Below, piece by piece: positions 1 to 9,522 of a DNA stretch of 54,434 nt. The stretch is from Syntrophomonadaceae bacterium (lineage in GTDB: Bacteria > Bacillota > Syntrophomonadia > Syntrophomonadales > Syntrophomonadaceae): positions 1 to 54,434 of the forward strand of contig JAAYCZ010000214.1 in the NCBI GenBank assembly GCA_012729495.1. The letters are read 5' to 3'. The stretch's first letter is position 1. Every line of letters begins with the position of its first letter. Both the position numbers and the translations under genes were made by a program. Below the pieces are notes generated by a model, which worked only from the letters and a program-made list of their open reading frames with translations, was not told where the DNA came from and searched no databases.

Positions 1-1119
1 TCTACTGTGTTGGCAAAGGGTTTATTCTGGATTGAAGGACAATTAACTGTTTTCTTTGGCTGGCTGGGCAGCCCTCTATGGGTCCACGATATCCTGGTGT
101 TGGGTATGTATCGCACCTTGGCATGGGTTGTTTCGGTCATGCTTCCGCCCATGGCGATTTTTTTCCCCATGTTCACTTTATTGGAGGATTTGGGTTATCT
201 TCCCCGGGTTGCTTTTAACCTTGATCATTATTTCAAGAAGGCTTGCGCTCATGGAAAACAGGCTCTAACCATGTGTATGGGATTTGGATGTAACGCTGCC
301 GGGGTCATTGCCTGCAGAATCATAGATTCTCCAAGAGAACGATTGATTGCAACCATCACCAACAATTTCGTTCCTTGCAATGGACGCTTCCCTACTATAA
401 TTGCTCTGGCGACTATTTTTATTGCCAGTGCAGCTGGTTCTTTCAGCTCCTTGGCAGCTACCTTATCAGTATTGACAGCTATCATACTTGGGGTAATTAT
501 CACCTTGTTTATCTCTAAATTATTATCCAAAACGATTTTAAAGGGCCTGCCTTCTTCCTTTACCTTGGAATTGCCGCCCTATAGAAAACCTCAAATAGGA
601 AGAATTATCGTCCGTTCCATCTTTGACCGTACTTTATTCGTATTAGGCAGAGCAGTTGCGGTTGCTGCTCCCGCTGGTTTAGTTATATGGTTAATGGCCA
701 ACACCACCGTTGGTGAGGCAAGCATTTTGACCCTTTGTGCCCAGTTCCTGGATCCGTTTGCTCAACTTTTAGGTCTGGATGGATATATTATGATGGCCTT
801 TATATTAGGGCTGCCTGCCAACGAAATAGTTATTCCTATATTGATTATGAGTTACTTGTCCAAAGGATCCATGCTGGAGCTAAACAGTTTGTCTGCAATG
901 AGACAATTACTAATAGATAATGGCTGGACTTGGCTAACCGCTGTTTGCATGATGCTGTTTTCATTAAACCATTGGCCTTGTGGTACTACCTTGTGGACGA
1001 TTCGCAAAGAAACTCAAAGCTGGAAATGGACCGGGGTTTCATTCCTGGTTCCGACAGTGACAGGTATTGCAGTATGCTTTGTCGTTGCTCAAGGAGCACA
1101 ACTCCTGGGCCTGGTGTAG
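1..1119 (+). CDS. feoB: Ferrous iron permease FeoB, C-terminal half (5' end outside window)
   Basis: The frame is open from base 1, so the gene is cut by the window edge and the first internal GTG is not a credible start. The 372 visible residues are the polytopic membrane half of a FeoB Fe(II) transporter; the cytoplasmic GTPase domain would lie to the left. Family landmarks are the gate motif GFGCNAAGV followed by RIIDSPRERL and the NNFVPCNGRFPTI segment, which correspond to the conserved Cys-containing gate helices of FeoB. A second gate domain carries LPANEIVIPI. At least eight hydrophobic segments are evident. The protein acts in the cytoplasmic membrane in anaerobic iron uptake. No FeoA or FeoC is visible. 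The downstream gene is convergent. Confidence 0.9.
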   Translation, partial: STVLAKGLFWIEGQLTVFFGWLGSPLWVHDILVLGMYRTLAWVVSVMLPPMAIFFPMFTLLEDLGYLPRVAFNLDHYFKKACAHGKQALTMCMGFGCNAAGVIACRIIDSPRERLIATITNNFVPCNGRFPTIIALATIFIASAAGSFSSLAATLSVLTAIILGVIITLFISKLLSKTILKGLPSSFTLELPPYRKPQIGRIIVRSIFDRTLFVLGRAVAVAAPAGLVIWLMANTTVGEASILTLCAQFLDPFAQLLGLDGYIMMAFILGLPANEIVIPILIMSYLSKGSMLELNSLSAMRQLLIDNGWTWLTAVCMMLFSLNHWPCGTTLWTIRKETQSWKWTGVSFLVPTVTGIAVCFVVAQGAQLLGLV

Positions 1120-1205
1120 CTTCTCCTCACTGCCAGCGGGTGGTAGGACACAACAGTTGGACAGCCCATCGCCATATGCCATGACCCCCGCAGATTTCTG
1201 TCTCT

Positions 1206-1595
1206 TTACTGAAGTATCCATCCTCTTGTTGTATCATATTCTCTATGTTGACTTGAAACTTCCTTTAACCATTCGTCTATTTCATCTTTATAAAAATACT
1301 GTTTATTATTTATTGTAAAGTAAGGAAACCTCTTTCCTTCAAAACTATGCGTTTCATCTAACTTCTTTTTTTCAGTTTGAATTATGGCACATACTTCTTC
1401 CTCCGTCATATTCAGATATTCAGCTGCTTGAGATAATGTCAGAGTCTTACTATCAGTTAATCTAGAAGCCGGGGTTGAAATTGAGGCTTGTAAACCAACA
1501 GTTTTTTCTAGTGAATATCCTATCCAAATGGCGCCAAATATGACACTCATAGCAAGTATAACAACAGATATTGGTAATAACTTTTTATTTTCCAT
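1206..1595 (-). CDS. Small membrane-anchored protein with an excisionase-type helix-turn-helix
   Basis: 129 residues, ATG start with a good AAGGAG site 7 bases upstream. Residues 7-27 form one transmembrane segment after a short lysine-containing N-terminus. Residues about 50-110 resemble the MerR/excisionase-like HTH (HTH_17) fold: TLTLSQAAEYLNMTEEEV, then a FPYFTINNKQYFYKDEIDEWL strand-and-helix ending. In this family that region binds DNA or acts as a protein-interaction fold. A membrane anchor on such a domain is unusual, so a role as a membrane-tethered regulator is only inference. It stands alone, convergent with feoB, and no partner gene is visible. The exact function is unknown. Confidence 0.6.
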   Translation of the reverse strand: MENKKLLPISVVILAMSVIFGAIWIGYSLEKTVGLQASISTPASRLTDSKTLTLSQAAEYLNMTEEEVCAIIQTEKKKLDETHSFEGKRFPYFTINNKQYFYKDEIDEWLKEVSSQHREYDTTRGWILQ

Positions 1596-1741
1596 AATTT
1601 TCTCCTTTAAATTACTCGGTTGTTATAGAACACTAAAGTTTATTATAACATAGGGTACGTACAACCCTCGTTGCATATTTTAATACCAATGTTTATAATA
1701 ACATGCTTTTCTATACCTAAAGCCTAATATATAACAAAAAT

Positions 1742-1780
1742 AGGGTACTGCCCCTCAAAACTATTAAGTGACAGTACCCT
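1742..1780 (-). terminator. Hairpin with T-run downstream of ppdK
   Basis: Arms agggtactg (1742-1750) and cagtaccct (1772-1780) pair perfectly over 9 bp with a 21-nt loop. Read on the minus strand the stem is followed by ATTTTTG. It lies about 65 nt after the ppdK stop, so it probably ends the ccpN-ppsR-ppdK transcript. The long loop lowers certainty. Confidence 0.5.
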
Positions 1781-1844
1781 TGTTCCATTTTTTATAGAAA
1801 GCTACAAAGCCTCGATATACATGTTCTTATCATTCCCAACCAAA

Positions 1845-4514
1845 CTATCTTGAGACGTTATTCGATTGGTCTTTTTCGATCACAGCAGCTTGGGCGGCTG
1901 CCAGACGAGCAATGGGGATACGGTAAGGTGAACAGCTGACATAATTTAGGCCCAGCAGGTGACAGAATTCGATTGAACTCGGTTCTCCGCCGTGTTCTCC
2001 GCAAATACCCAAGGTTATTTCCGGACGGGTGCTGCGGGCTTTTTCGACCGCCAGTCTCATCAGCGAGCCAACTCCCTTGCGATCCAGTACGGCGAAGGGA
2101 TTGTCCTTGATAATTTTTTTCTCCAGATAGACCGGAATAAACTTGCCCTCGGCATCATCACGGCTGAACCCTAAAGTTGTCTGGGTCAGATCATTGGTAC
2201 CAAAGGAGAAAAACTCAGCTTGCTCGGCAATTTCATCCGCCACCATGCAGGCCCGCGGCAGTTCCAGCATCGTTCCCAGGGCAAAGTCAAGTTCAATATT
2301 CTTTTCTTGCTTGATACGGGCATAAACATCCATTATGTCCGTTTTGAGCAGGAGGAACTCGGCCTGATCCATAACCAGCGGGATTTCTATTTCCACCAGG
2401 CTTTTATATCCTTCCTGCTGCAGCTGAATCATGGCTTCGAATATGGCTCTGACCTGCATGATATATATTTCCGGATAAGTTATGCCCAGACGGCAGCCAC
2501 GGTGTCCCAACATAGGATTGGCTTCATGCAGTTTGTGAACTTTTTTGAGCAGTTCTTCCTTTTCTGCTATTTCACGTATCGTTGCCTGATTATGTTTCAT
2601 TTCCGCAATTTCGAGCATCAATTCCTCGCGTGCAGGTAAAAATTCATGCAGCGGTGGATCCAACAATCGTATGCATACCGGCAGCGGTGACATGGCTTTC
2701 AGGATTCCGTAAAAATCCTGTCTCTGGATAGGCAGTAATTTGGCCAGGGCTGCTTCCCGGTCGGCGATATCTTCGGAAAGGATCATTTCCTGAACGATCG
2801 GCAGGCGCTCCTGGGCCATAAACATATGCTCGGTGCGACACAGGCCAATACCTTCGGCGCCGAATTCACGTGCTTTGGCAGCATCTTCGGGGGCATCAGC
2901 GTTGGCTCTGACGGATAGTTTTTTGGTTTCGTTGGCCCAATTGAGCAGCTCTTCAAATTCATCCGAAAGGGTCGGCTCAATCATGGGTACCTCACCCAGC
3001 ATTACTTTTCCGGTGGAGCCGTCCAGGGTGATAACCTCCCCGGCCTTGACCACCAGGTTATTTACCTTGAATTCTCCTGTTTCAGGATCTATTTTTATAC
3101 TTTCGCAGCCGCAGACACAAGGTTTGCCCATTCCGCGTGCAACCACGGCCGCATGGGAGGTCATTCCTCCCCGAGAGGTCAGAACCCCCTGCGCATAGAC
3201 GATCCCGTGGATATCATCAGGGGTGGTTTCATTGCGAACCAGAACTACCTTTTCGCCTGCCTCACCCAATTTTTCGGCAATATCGGCATCAAATACCACT
3301 TTACCGCAAGCTGCTCCCGGCGAAGCCGGCAGCCCTTGGGCAATTGCCTCCAGACTTACCGATGCATCGATTTGTCTATGTAATAATTGGTTGATCTGTT
3401 CAGGATCTACCCTGAGCAGGGCTTCTTCTTTACTGATCAGGCCTTCTTTTACCATATCGACCGCAACCTTCACTGCCGCCCGGGTGGTTCTTTTGCCGTT
3501 GCGGGTTTGGAGCATATATAATTTGCCTTTTTCTACGGTAAACTCTATATCCTGCAGATCACGGTAATGCTGTTCCAATTTGTTGCAGGTATCTACAAAC
3601 TGTTGATAAACGCCGGGCAGTTCTTCCTGAAGTTTGCTGATGGGCATGGGCGTACGAATACCAGCCACTACATCCTCGCCCTGGGCATTGATTAAAAATT
3701 CGCCGTAAAGCAGTTTCTCGCCGGTGGAGGGGTTACGGGTAAAGGCTACGCCGGTACCGCAATCCTGGCCCATGTTGCCGAAGGCCATACATTGGATATT
3801 GACAGCCGTACCCAGATCATCGGGTATTTTGTTGATCTTGCGGTAGACAATGGCGCGCTGATTGTTCCAGGAAGCAAATACGGCACGGATGGCTCTCTCC
3901 AGCTGCTCATTAACATCCTGGGGAAATTGGAAACCTTTTTCTTTGAAAACCAGGTCTTTGTATTCCTGAATAATGTTCTGCAGTTCTGCAGCCGGGATCT
4001 CATAATCAAAGATAAGGCCAAATTTGCGTTTGTATTTTTCTACTATTTCTCCAAACCGGGAATGACTGATCTCCAAAACGACATCGGAAAACATCTGGAT
4101 AAAACGCCGGTAACAGTCGTAGGCAAATCTATCATCTCCGGTCAGCTCAGCCAGGCCCAATACTGATTCGTCATTGAGCCCCAGATTGAGGATGGTATCC
4201 ATCATCCCCGGCATGGAAACTGCGGCTCCGGAACGAACCGAAACCAACAGCGGGTTGTTTTGGCTGCCAAAATGTTTACCGGTTTTTTCTTCCAGCTTTT
4301 TCAGGGCAGCAAAGGCGTCATCCATTAATCCCGGCGGGAACTCACCGTTCAATTCCTGATAAACGTTGCAGGCTTCAGCAGTTATGGTAAAACCCGGGGG
4401 CACCGGCAGACCGATCCGGGTCATTTCGGCCAGATTGGCCCCTTTGCCTCCCAGAATATTTTTCATGTCAGATTTTCCTTCTTCAAACAGGTAAATAAAT
4501 TTCTTGCTAGACAT
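1845..4514 (-). CDS. ppdK: Pyruvate, phosphate dikinase
   Basis: 889 residues, the normal full length. It interconverts pyruvate + ATP + Pi with PEP + AMP + PPi in the cytoplasm, supplying PEP for gluconeogenesis or ATP from PEP. An N-terminal ATP-grasp nucleotide-binding region (about 1-345) is followed by the phosphohistidine domain with GGMTSHAAVVARGMGKPCV; the phospho-carrier is His454 and the regulatory Thr is Thr452. The C-terminal TIM barrel ends in GICGEHGGEP with catalytic Cys838. ATG start with an ideal AGGAGGT site. The start overlaps the end of ppsR by 8 bases, so the two are translationally coupled, and PpsR is the enzyme expected to switch this Thr on and off. All key residues are present. 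Confidence 0.98.
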   Translation of the reverse strand: MSSKKFIYLFEEGKSDMKNILGGKGANLAEMTRIGLPVPPGFTITAEACNVYQELNGEFPPGLMDDAFAALKKLEEKTGKHFGSQNNPLLVSVRSGAAVSMPGMMDTILNLGLNDESVLGLAELTGDDRFAYDCYRRFIQMFSDVVLEISHSRFGEIVEKYKRKFGLIFDYEIPAAELQNIIQEYKDLVFKEKGFQFPQDVNEQLERAIRAVFASWNNQRAIVYRKINKIPDDLGTAVNIQCMAFGNMGQDCGTGVAFTRNPSTGEKLLYGEFLINAQGEDVVAGIRTPMPISKLQEELPGVYQQFVDTCNKLEQHYRDLQDIEFTVEKGKLYMLQTRNGKRTTRAAVKVAVDMVKEGLISKEEALLRVDPEQINQLLHRQIDASVSLEAIAQGLPASPGAACGKVVFDADIAEKLGEAGEKVVLVRNETTPDDIHGIVYAQGVLTSRGGMTSHAAVVARGMGKPCVCGCESIKIDPETGEFKVNNLVVKAGEVITLDGSTGKVMLGEVPMIEPTLSDEFEELLNWANETKKLSVRANADAPEDAAKAREFGAEGIGLCRTEHMFMAQERLPIVQEMILSEDIADREAALAKLLPIQRQDFYGILKAMSPLPVCIRLLDPPLHEFLPAREELMLEIAEMKHNQATIREIAEKEELLKKVHKLHEANPMLGHRGCRLGITYPEIYIMQVRAIFEAMIQLQQEGYKSLVEIEIPLVMDQAEFLLLKTDIMDVYARIKQEKNIELDFALGTMLELPRACMVADEIAEQAEFFSFGTNDLTQTTLGFSRDDAEGKFIPVYLEKKIIKDNPFAVLDRKGVGSLMRLAVEKARSTRPEITLGICGEHGGEPSSIEFCHLLGLNYVSCSPYRIPIARLAAAQAAVIEKDQSNNVSR

Positions 4515-5328
4515 TGCTTAACCTCCTATAGTATATTTCCAATATTTTGCTGGCAGTTTCTTCAACCGCACGATTGGTTACGTCGATGACCGGACAGCCT
4601 AGCTTTTTCATGATTTTATCCGAATATTCGAGTTCTTCAAGGATTCTTTCTTCATTGGCATAGCTGGCCTGATGGGTAAGACCCAGGGTCTTGAGCCGCT
4701 CGATGCGGATATTGTTAAGCAGTTCCGGATTAATAATCAGGCCGATCAGTTTGCCCCGCTCTACCGTAAAGAGCTCATCGGGAGGAGCAATTTCAGGCAC
4801 CAGGGGAACGTTGGCTACCTTGAGACGTTTGTGGGCCAGGTACATGGACAGGGGTGTCTTGGAAGTACGTGATACGCCCACCAGCACTATATCAGCCAGG
4901 GCAATACCGCGGGGATCTTTGCCGTCATCATAACGCACTGCAAATTCCACTGCCTCGATGCGGCGGTAATACATTTCATCAACCTTGCGCAGCAGGCCAG
5001 GTTCAAGTTTGGGTTCGATATGGCTGGCATTTTTAAAAGCTTCTATAATCGGACCCAGGATATCAATACAAACGACGCCGGCTTCGCTGGCTTTCAGGTT
5101 GAGATAATCGGCCAGATCTTTTAATACCAGCGTGTAGGCAATAATGAAATTTTTCGCAGCCGCCTGATTCACAATTTCTTCCAGAATACTTTCATCTGAA
5201 ATATTGGGGATGCGCCTGATTTCCATAGTGCCGGAGTTAAACTGACTGGCGGCCGCTCTTACCACCATTTCAGCCGTTTCCCCAATGGAATCCGAAACGA
5301 TAAAAACACCGGGCAGATGATCTGTCAA
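4507..5328 (-). CDS. ppsR: PPDK regulatory protein (bifunctional serine/threonine kinase and phosphorylase)
   Basis: 273 residues of the DUF299 family. These enzymes inactivate pyruvate phosphate dikinase by ADP-dependent phosphorylation of the Thr next to the catalytic His, and reactivate it by Pi-dependent dephosphorylation. The P-loop-like motif GVSRTSKT is at residues 151-158, followed by PLSMYLAHKR. The start appears to be TTG, behind a weak GGGGG site. The gene overlaps ppdK by 8 bases and follows ccpN by 17 bases, so regulator, modifying enzyme and target form one transcription unit. The paralogue acting on PEP synthase is the alternative, but the ppdK neighbour settles the substrate. 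Confidence 0.96.
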   Translation of the reverse strand: MTDHLPGVFIVSDSIGETAEMVVRAAASQFNSGTMEIRRIPNISDESILEEIVNQAAAKNFIIAYTLVLKDLADYLNLKASEAGVVCIDILGPIIEAFKNASHIEPKLEPGLLRKVDEMYYRRIEAVEFAVRYDDGKDPRGIALADIVLVGVSRTSKTPLSMYLAHKRLKVANVPLVPEIAPPDELFTVERGKLIGLIINPELLNNIRIERLKTLGLTHQASYANEERILEELEYSDKIMKKLGCPVIDVTNRAVEETASKILEIYYRRLSNV

Positions 5329-5345
5329 AATGATTAACCCCCTCG

Positions 5346-5993
5346 TTATTTACATGCCAGATCCAAAAACAACCTGGCAATATTGGTTTTGGTTATCCGT
5401 CCGATAACCTCGCATTTTTCTTCATTGTTAGGACCAATAAAATCTTTGACTACCGGCAAACTATCCACTTCATGTTCAACAATTTTCTTGATCGTTTCCA
5501 CGGCGGTATCATCACCGGTGGCGGTAATGATATTGGGCATGCGGGTCATGATAACACTAACCGGCATTTTATGGATATCTGCCTGTCCCAGGGTCGTTTT
5601 CAGCAAATCTTTGCGCGATACAACCCCGACCAGATAGTTTTCCGCATCCAGTACAAAAATACTGCCGGTATCTTCCACAAAAAGCGTCACGATGGCATCA
5701 TAAATACTGCAGTTCTCTTTTACCACTACGGCCATTGACATAACGTCCCTGACCCGGTACTGGTTCAGGACTTTTCTTATTTTATTGTCCACTCCGTCTG
5801 CTTTATAGGTATAGCCTACCCGGGGCTTGGCTTCCAGATAACCGGACATGGTTAACACCGCCAGGTCAGAGCGCAACGCTGCCCGGGTTACTTGCAGGGC
5901 TTCGGCAATGCTTTCGCCGGTTATGGGACCGTTTTGTTTGACGATTTCCAGGATTTTAATTTGCCGTTCATTTAAATCGATTTTTTCCACCAC
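5346..5993 (-). CDS. ccpN: CcpN-like transcriptional repressor (HTH plus two CBS domains)
   Basis: 215 residues. Residues about 8-60 are a DeoR/HTH_11-type winged helix (INGPITGESIAEALQVTR-like pattern: PITGESIAEALQVTRAALRS). Two CBS motifs follow, around residues 83-140 and 147-210. CcpN represses gluconeogenic genes in Bacillus subtilis and senses adenine nucleotides through its CBS pair. Here it heads an operon with ppsR and ppdK, the same ccpN-yqfL pairing seen in Bacillus, so autoregulation and control of PPDK are likely. The start is GTG (two GTG codons in tandem) without a strong ribosome site, so the exact first residue is uncertain. Repeats that could serve as operators lie upstream at 6104-6143. 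Confidence 0.93.
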   Translation of the reverse strand: MVEKIDLNERQIKILEIVKQNGPITGESIAEALQVTRAALRSDLAVLTMSGYLEAKPRVGYTYKADGVDNKIRKVLNQYRVRDVMSMAVVVKENCSIYDAIVTLFVEDTGSIFVLDAENYLVGVVSRKDLLKTTLGQADIHKMPVSVIMTRMPNIITATGDDTAVETIKKIVEHEVDSLPVVKDFIGPNNEEKCEVIGRITKTNIARLFLDLACK

Positions 5994-6103
5994 CCGATTA
6001 CGCTATACTTTTTGGGTATAATTCTACAAATCATATATACTATTTTCGCTAATAAAATCCTGTTTGCCAATACCTAATTTTAATTTTGATTCCCCTGCAA
6101 AAA

Positions 6104-6143
6104 GTGTATTTATACACTATAACCGTAGTATTTATACACTATA
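6104..6143. repeat. Two 16-bp direct repeats with a palindrome, upstream of ccpN
   Basis: gtatttatacactata occurs at 6106-6121 and again at 6128-6143, a period of 22 bp (two helical turns). The first copy sits in the perfect palindrome gtgtat-tt-atacac (6104-6117). The helical spacing would suit cooperative repressor binding, so this could be an operator for CcpN autoregulation. That role is inference. Confidence 0.45.
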
Positions 6144-6146
6144 TAC

Positions 6147-6218
6147 CGTAGAGGAGACTTTAGTCTCCCCTACATATCGGCGTTTCAGGGATAGTCGGAG
6201 ACTAAAGTCTCCTCTACG
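6147..6218. repeat. 22-bp inverted repeat, each arm itself nearly palindromic
   Basis: The left arm at 6147-6168 (core gaggagactttagtctcc) pairs perfectly with the right arm at 6197-6218 (core ggagactaaagtctcctc), 28 nt apart. The core ggagact-ttagtctcc is self-complementary, so each arm can fold alone or the pair can form one long stem. It lies between ccpN and glyS. It may be a REP/MITE-like intergenic repeat, and may also act as a transcription stop after glyS, although neither arm has a T-run. Confidence 0.7.
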
Positions 6219-6263
6219 AGTATAAGTAACTGGGTTTTTGCAGTGGCATTAATTTTAAAACCT

Positions 6264-8330
6264 TTAAATAATTTTTGTAAAATCAGCCACCTGCCCGCAC
6301 AACCCGGCGATGGTTTTTAAAATTCCCAGCCGCGCCGCTTTTAGTTTTTCGTCCTCGACCATAACCATAACCGCATTGAAAAACCGATCCAGAGCAGCGC
6401 GCAGATCGGTCAGAATGATCAGCGCCTGCTGATAATCCTTGGCCACTATACTCTTTTCCACTGCCTGTTGCACTTGCAGCAGCTGCTGGTAAAGTGCTTT
6501 TTCGCTCTCATCCTCAAGGTTTTCTGCCATAATTGCGGTGCTGTCCCATTTTTTGGACAGGTTATGGGAACGGTTGAATACAACCATAAAATCTTCAAAT
6601 CGGGCTGAACCTTTAAATTCCTGTACCGCCTGCACTCGTTCCTGAATATCAAAAATATCAGATAGTGACAGAGCCAGGACGGCGTCTATCACATCGAAAG
6701 CAAATCCTTTGTCAAGCAGGATACCGCGCTGCCGCTGTCTGATGAAATCCATCAGTTCATCTGCAATCTGCTGAGCATCTCCTTCGGTTTTGACATTGAC
6801 CAGGCCGTTATAGGCGGCAATAATAACGCAGCTTAAGTCGATTTTGATATTCATATCAGTGAGGATGTTCACCATTCCCAGAGCCTGACGCCGTAGAGCA
6901 TAGGGATCCTGCGAACCGGTTGGTTTGATGCCGATGGCAAAACAGGCGGTTAGATTGTCAATTTTTTCGGTCAGCGCCAGCACCTTTCCGGTCGGACTGG
7001 CAGGCAGGTGGTCACCGGCAAAGCGAGGCATGTAGTGTTCGAGAATAGCTTCGGCAACTTCTTCATCTTCCCGGCTTTGAAGTGCATAGTAACGACCCAT
7101 GATTCCCTGCAGTTCAGGAAATTCATAGACCATATTGCTGATCAGATCAGCTTTGCACAAAAGCGCCGCCCGTTCCAGTTTTTCCGGACTGCTAAGACCA
7201 GTTTCCCCGCCGATGAATATCGCCAGCTTTTTCAGCCGCTCCACCTTGTCCATGATGCTTCCCAAACGTTCATGGAACATTACTTTCTCCAACCCGGGGA
7301 CAAAGTCAATCAGGGCCTTGGAGGTATCTTCCTTCCAGAAGAAGAGGGCATCCTCCAGACGCGCTTTCAGAACCCTTTCATTGCCGGCGCGGACAATATC
7401 AAGGCTTGTATCGGTTCCGTTCCTCACTCCGATAAAAGCATTCATCAGCCGCCCCTGGTCATCAAAGACAGGGAAGTAACGCTGATGCTCGATCATCGAT
7501 GTGGTCAGGACTTCCGGTGGTACATCCAGATAGGATGATGAAAAACTGCCGGTAAAAGCAGTCGGATATTCCAACAGAAATGTTACCTCTTCCAGCAGTT
7601 CATCATTTTCCATGGCCTGCCCCCCGGCCTGCCGGGCAACTGCCTGAACCTGCTCCCGGATCATCTTTTTTCTTTCCTCGTGATCAACAATTACATACTT
7701 CTGGCGCAGCTGCGCAAAATACTCATCGATATTGTTTATGGCAAAACCTTCCGGAGCCAGGAAACGGTGACCATAACTTAAATTACTGCTCTTAACATTT
7801 TCAATCTGCACGGTCACGGTTTGATCGCCGTAAAGTGCCAACAGCCAGCGTATCGGGCGGGCAAAACGGGTCTGGTAGTAAGCCCAGCGCATTGACTTGG
7901 GAAAACTCAGTGAGTTTATTATATCAAGCAGAATTTCGGGCAGCACTTCTACAGTCGCTCCGCCCAATTCCTTTTTGACCGCAAATATATATTCGGTTCC
8001 GTCCACACTTCTGATCTCCAGGTCAGCTACATCTATTCCCTGACCCCGGGCAAAACCTAATGCTGCTTTGCTTGGATTTCCCTGTTGGTCATAAGCACTG
8101 GCTTTTTTAGGGCCGCGGTTTTCAATTACCGCGTCCTGTTGTTTTTCTTCCAGGCCCTCTACATACAAAACGAGACGCCGGGGGGTTCCCAGGCTTTTTA
8201 CCTGGGTAAAGCCTACCCGGCGGGCCGTAAATTTTTGTTCGGCCAGGTTCTTCAGATCTGCCAGCGCTACGGACATAAAAGCAGAAGGCATTTCTTCCAC
8301 TCCGATTTCCAATAATAGATCTCTTTTCAT
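6264..8330 (-). CDS. glyS: Glycine--tRNA ligase, beta subunit
   Basis: 688 residues, usual for the bacterial alpha2beta2 glycyl-tRNA synthetase. The N-terminus [18 protein letters not shown] is diagnostic, followed by the B3/4-like and HD-like core. The C-terminal region has the DALR-type anticodon-binding helices (DRFFNAVMVMVEDE). It supplies tRNA recognition to the catalytic alpha subunit. Its ATG overlaps the glyQ stop by one base (TAATG), so translation is coupled and both subunits come from the T-box-controlled transcript. Confidence 0.98.
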   Translation of the reverse strand: MKRDLLLEIGVEEMPSAFMSVALADLKNLAEQKFTARRVGFTQVKSLGTPRRLVLYVEGLEEKQQDAVIENRGPKKASAYDQQGNPSKAALGFARGQGIDVADLEIRSVDGTEYIFAVKKELGGATVEVLPEILLDIINSLSFPKSMRWAYYQTRFARPIRWLLALYGDQTVTVQIENVKSSNLSYGHRFLAPEGFAINNIDEYFAQLRQKYVIVDHEERKKMIREQVQAVARQAGGQAMENDELLEEVTFLLEYPTAFTGSFSSSYLDVPPEVLTTSMIEHQRYFPVFDDQGRLMNAFIGVRNGTDTSLDIVRAGNERVLKARLEDALFFWKEDTSKALIDFVPGLEKVMFHERLGSIMDKVERLKKLAIFIGGETGLSSPEKLERAALLCKADLISNMVYEFPELQGIMGRYYALQSREDEEVAEAILEHYMPRFAGDHLPASPTGKVLALTEKIDNLTACFAIGIKPTGSQDPYALRRQALGMVNILTDMNIKIDLSCVIIAAYNGLVNVKTEGDAQQIADELMDFIRQRQRGILLDKGFAFDVIDAVLALSLSDIFDIQERVQAVQEFKGSARFEDFMVVFNRSHNLSKKWDSTAIMAENLEDESEKALYQQLLQVQQAVEKSIVAKDYQQALIILTDLRAALDRFFNAVMVMVEDEKLKAARLGILKTIAGLCGQVADFTKII

Positions 8331-9244
8331 TATCCTTCTACCTCCACTTCCTGCAGCAGCTGCTGACGTAGTTTCTCATCTTTTATTAAGGGATAACCAA
8401 GGCGCTTGCGCTGCTCTATATATTCCCTGGCCACAATGCGGGCAATATTACGCACCCGGCCGATATAGCCGGTTCTTTCGGTTACACTGATGGCCCCGCG
8501 GGCATCGAGCAGGTTGAACAGATGGGAGCATTTCAGGACATAATCGTAAGCCGGCTGGGCCAGATGAAGGTCAGCCACGCGGCGGGCCTCTTCTTCACAG
8601 ATACTAAACATGGTGGTCAGCGCTTCCACATCCGCCCCGTGGAAATTGTAATGGGAATAGTCGACCTCAGATTGATGATGGACATCCGCATAGGTGATGC
8701 CATCCACCCATTCGATATCAAAAACGCTTTCCTTGTTCTGTATATAGGTAGCAATCCGCTCCAAACCATAAGTTATTTCCGCACAGACTGGATGACAGTC
8801 AAACCCGCCGCATTGCTGAAAATAAGTGAACTGGGTTATTTCCATGCCGTCCAGCCAGATTTCCCAGCCCAATCCCCAGGCTCCCAAGGTGGGTGACTCC
8901 CAGTTGTCTTCTACCAAACGGATATCATGCTTGCCAGGCTCAATGCCTAGCTGACGCAAGCTTTCCATATACAGTTCGATGACATTGTCCGGTGACGGTT
9001 TCAGTATGACCTGGAACTGATAATAATGCTGCAGACGATTGGGGTTTTCTCCGTATCGACCGTCAGTCGGCCGGCGGGATGGTTCCACATAAGCAACATT
9101 CCACGGCTCCGGTCCCAGACATCGCAGGAAGGTGGCCGGATTCATGGTGCCCGCACCCTTTTCCAAATCGTATGGTTGCTGAATGATGCAGCCCTGTTTA
9201 CTCCAATAATTTTGTAAATTTAAAATGATCTCCTGGAAATTCAC
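8330..9244 (-). CDS. glyQ: Glycine--tRNA ligase, alpha subunit
   Basis: 304 residues, a class II aminoacyl-tRNA synthetase catalytic chain that activates glycine and charges tRNA-Gly. Hallmarks are the N-terminal [20 protein letters not shown], the motif 2 loop [20 protein letters not shown], and [12 protein letters not shown]. The start is GTG at 9242-9244 with GGAGG seven bases upstream. It is first in the operon, preceded by the leader that carries a T-box. Confidence 0.98.
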   Translation of the reverse strand: MNFQEIILNLQNYWSKQGCIIQQPYDLEKGAGTMNPATFLRCLGPEPWNVAYVEPSRRPTDGRYGENPNRLQHYYQFQVILKPSPDNVIELYMESLRQLGIEPGKHDIRLVEDNWESPTLGAWGLGWEIWLDGMEITQFTYFQQCGGFDCHPVCAEITYGLERIATYIQNKESVFDIEWVDGITYADVHHQSEVDYSHYNFHGADVEALTTMFSICEEEARRVADLHLAQPAYDYVLKCSHLFNLLDARGAISVTERTGYIGRVRNIARIVAREYIEQRKRLGYPLIKDEKLRQQLLQEVEVEG

Positions 9245-9301
9245 AGTTTTTTCCTCCTTCTATTATGCCTCCGCTGGGGGGCAAATCTTGCAGAAAACAA
9301 T

Positions 9302-9522
9302 AAAAAAAGCCCGTATCAAACAGGGACGGGATATTCCCGCGGTTCCACCCTGATTGGCACGCAGCCCACCTTCATTGCCAGGTTTTACTCGCCTTAGCGG
9401 CTTTCCTCCTGAAACTCCAAAGTGCCTTGGGAAAATGCCCTTACCGGTTTCCAGCTGCCCGGCTCTCTATTAAGCGGCTTGCCTTTCCTACTACTCTTTA
9501 TCATCGTCTAGTTTATGAAATT
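9302..9522 (-). promoter_or_regulatory. T-box riboswitch leader of glyQS with terminator
   Basis: On the minus strand the leader contains the T-box sequence AGGGTGGAACCGCGGG (complement 9336-9351), which pairs with the acceptor end of uncharged tRNA. The competing terminator follows at once: CCCGT and ACGGG arms (9312-9330 region), then seven T residues ending at 9302. Farther upstream AAAGAGTAGTAGG and AGAGAGCCGGG resemble the stem I AG-bulge region. Uncharged tRNA-Gly should stabilise the antiterminator and switch glyQS on. I could not place the specifier codon with certainty. Confidence 0.93.

Noticed and set aside
7008-7538. 176-residue plus-strand frame opposite glyS
   Set aside because: Antisense to a conserved gene, composition not protein-like, no start signal.
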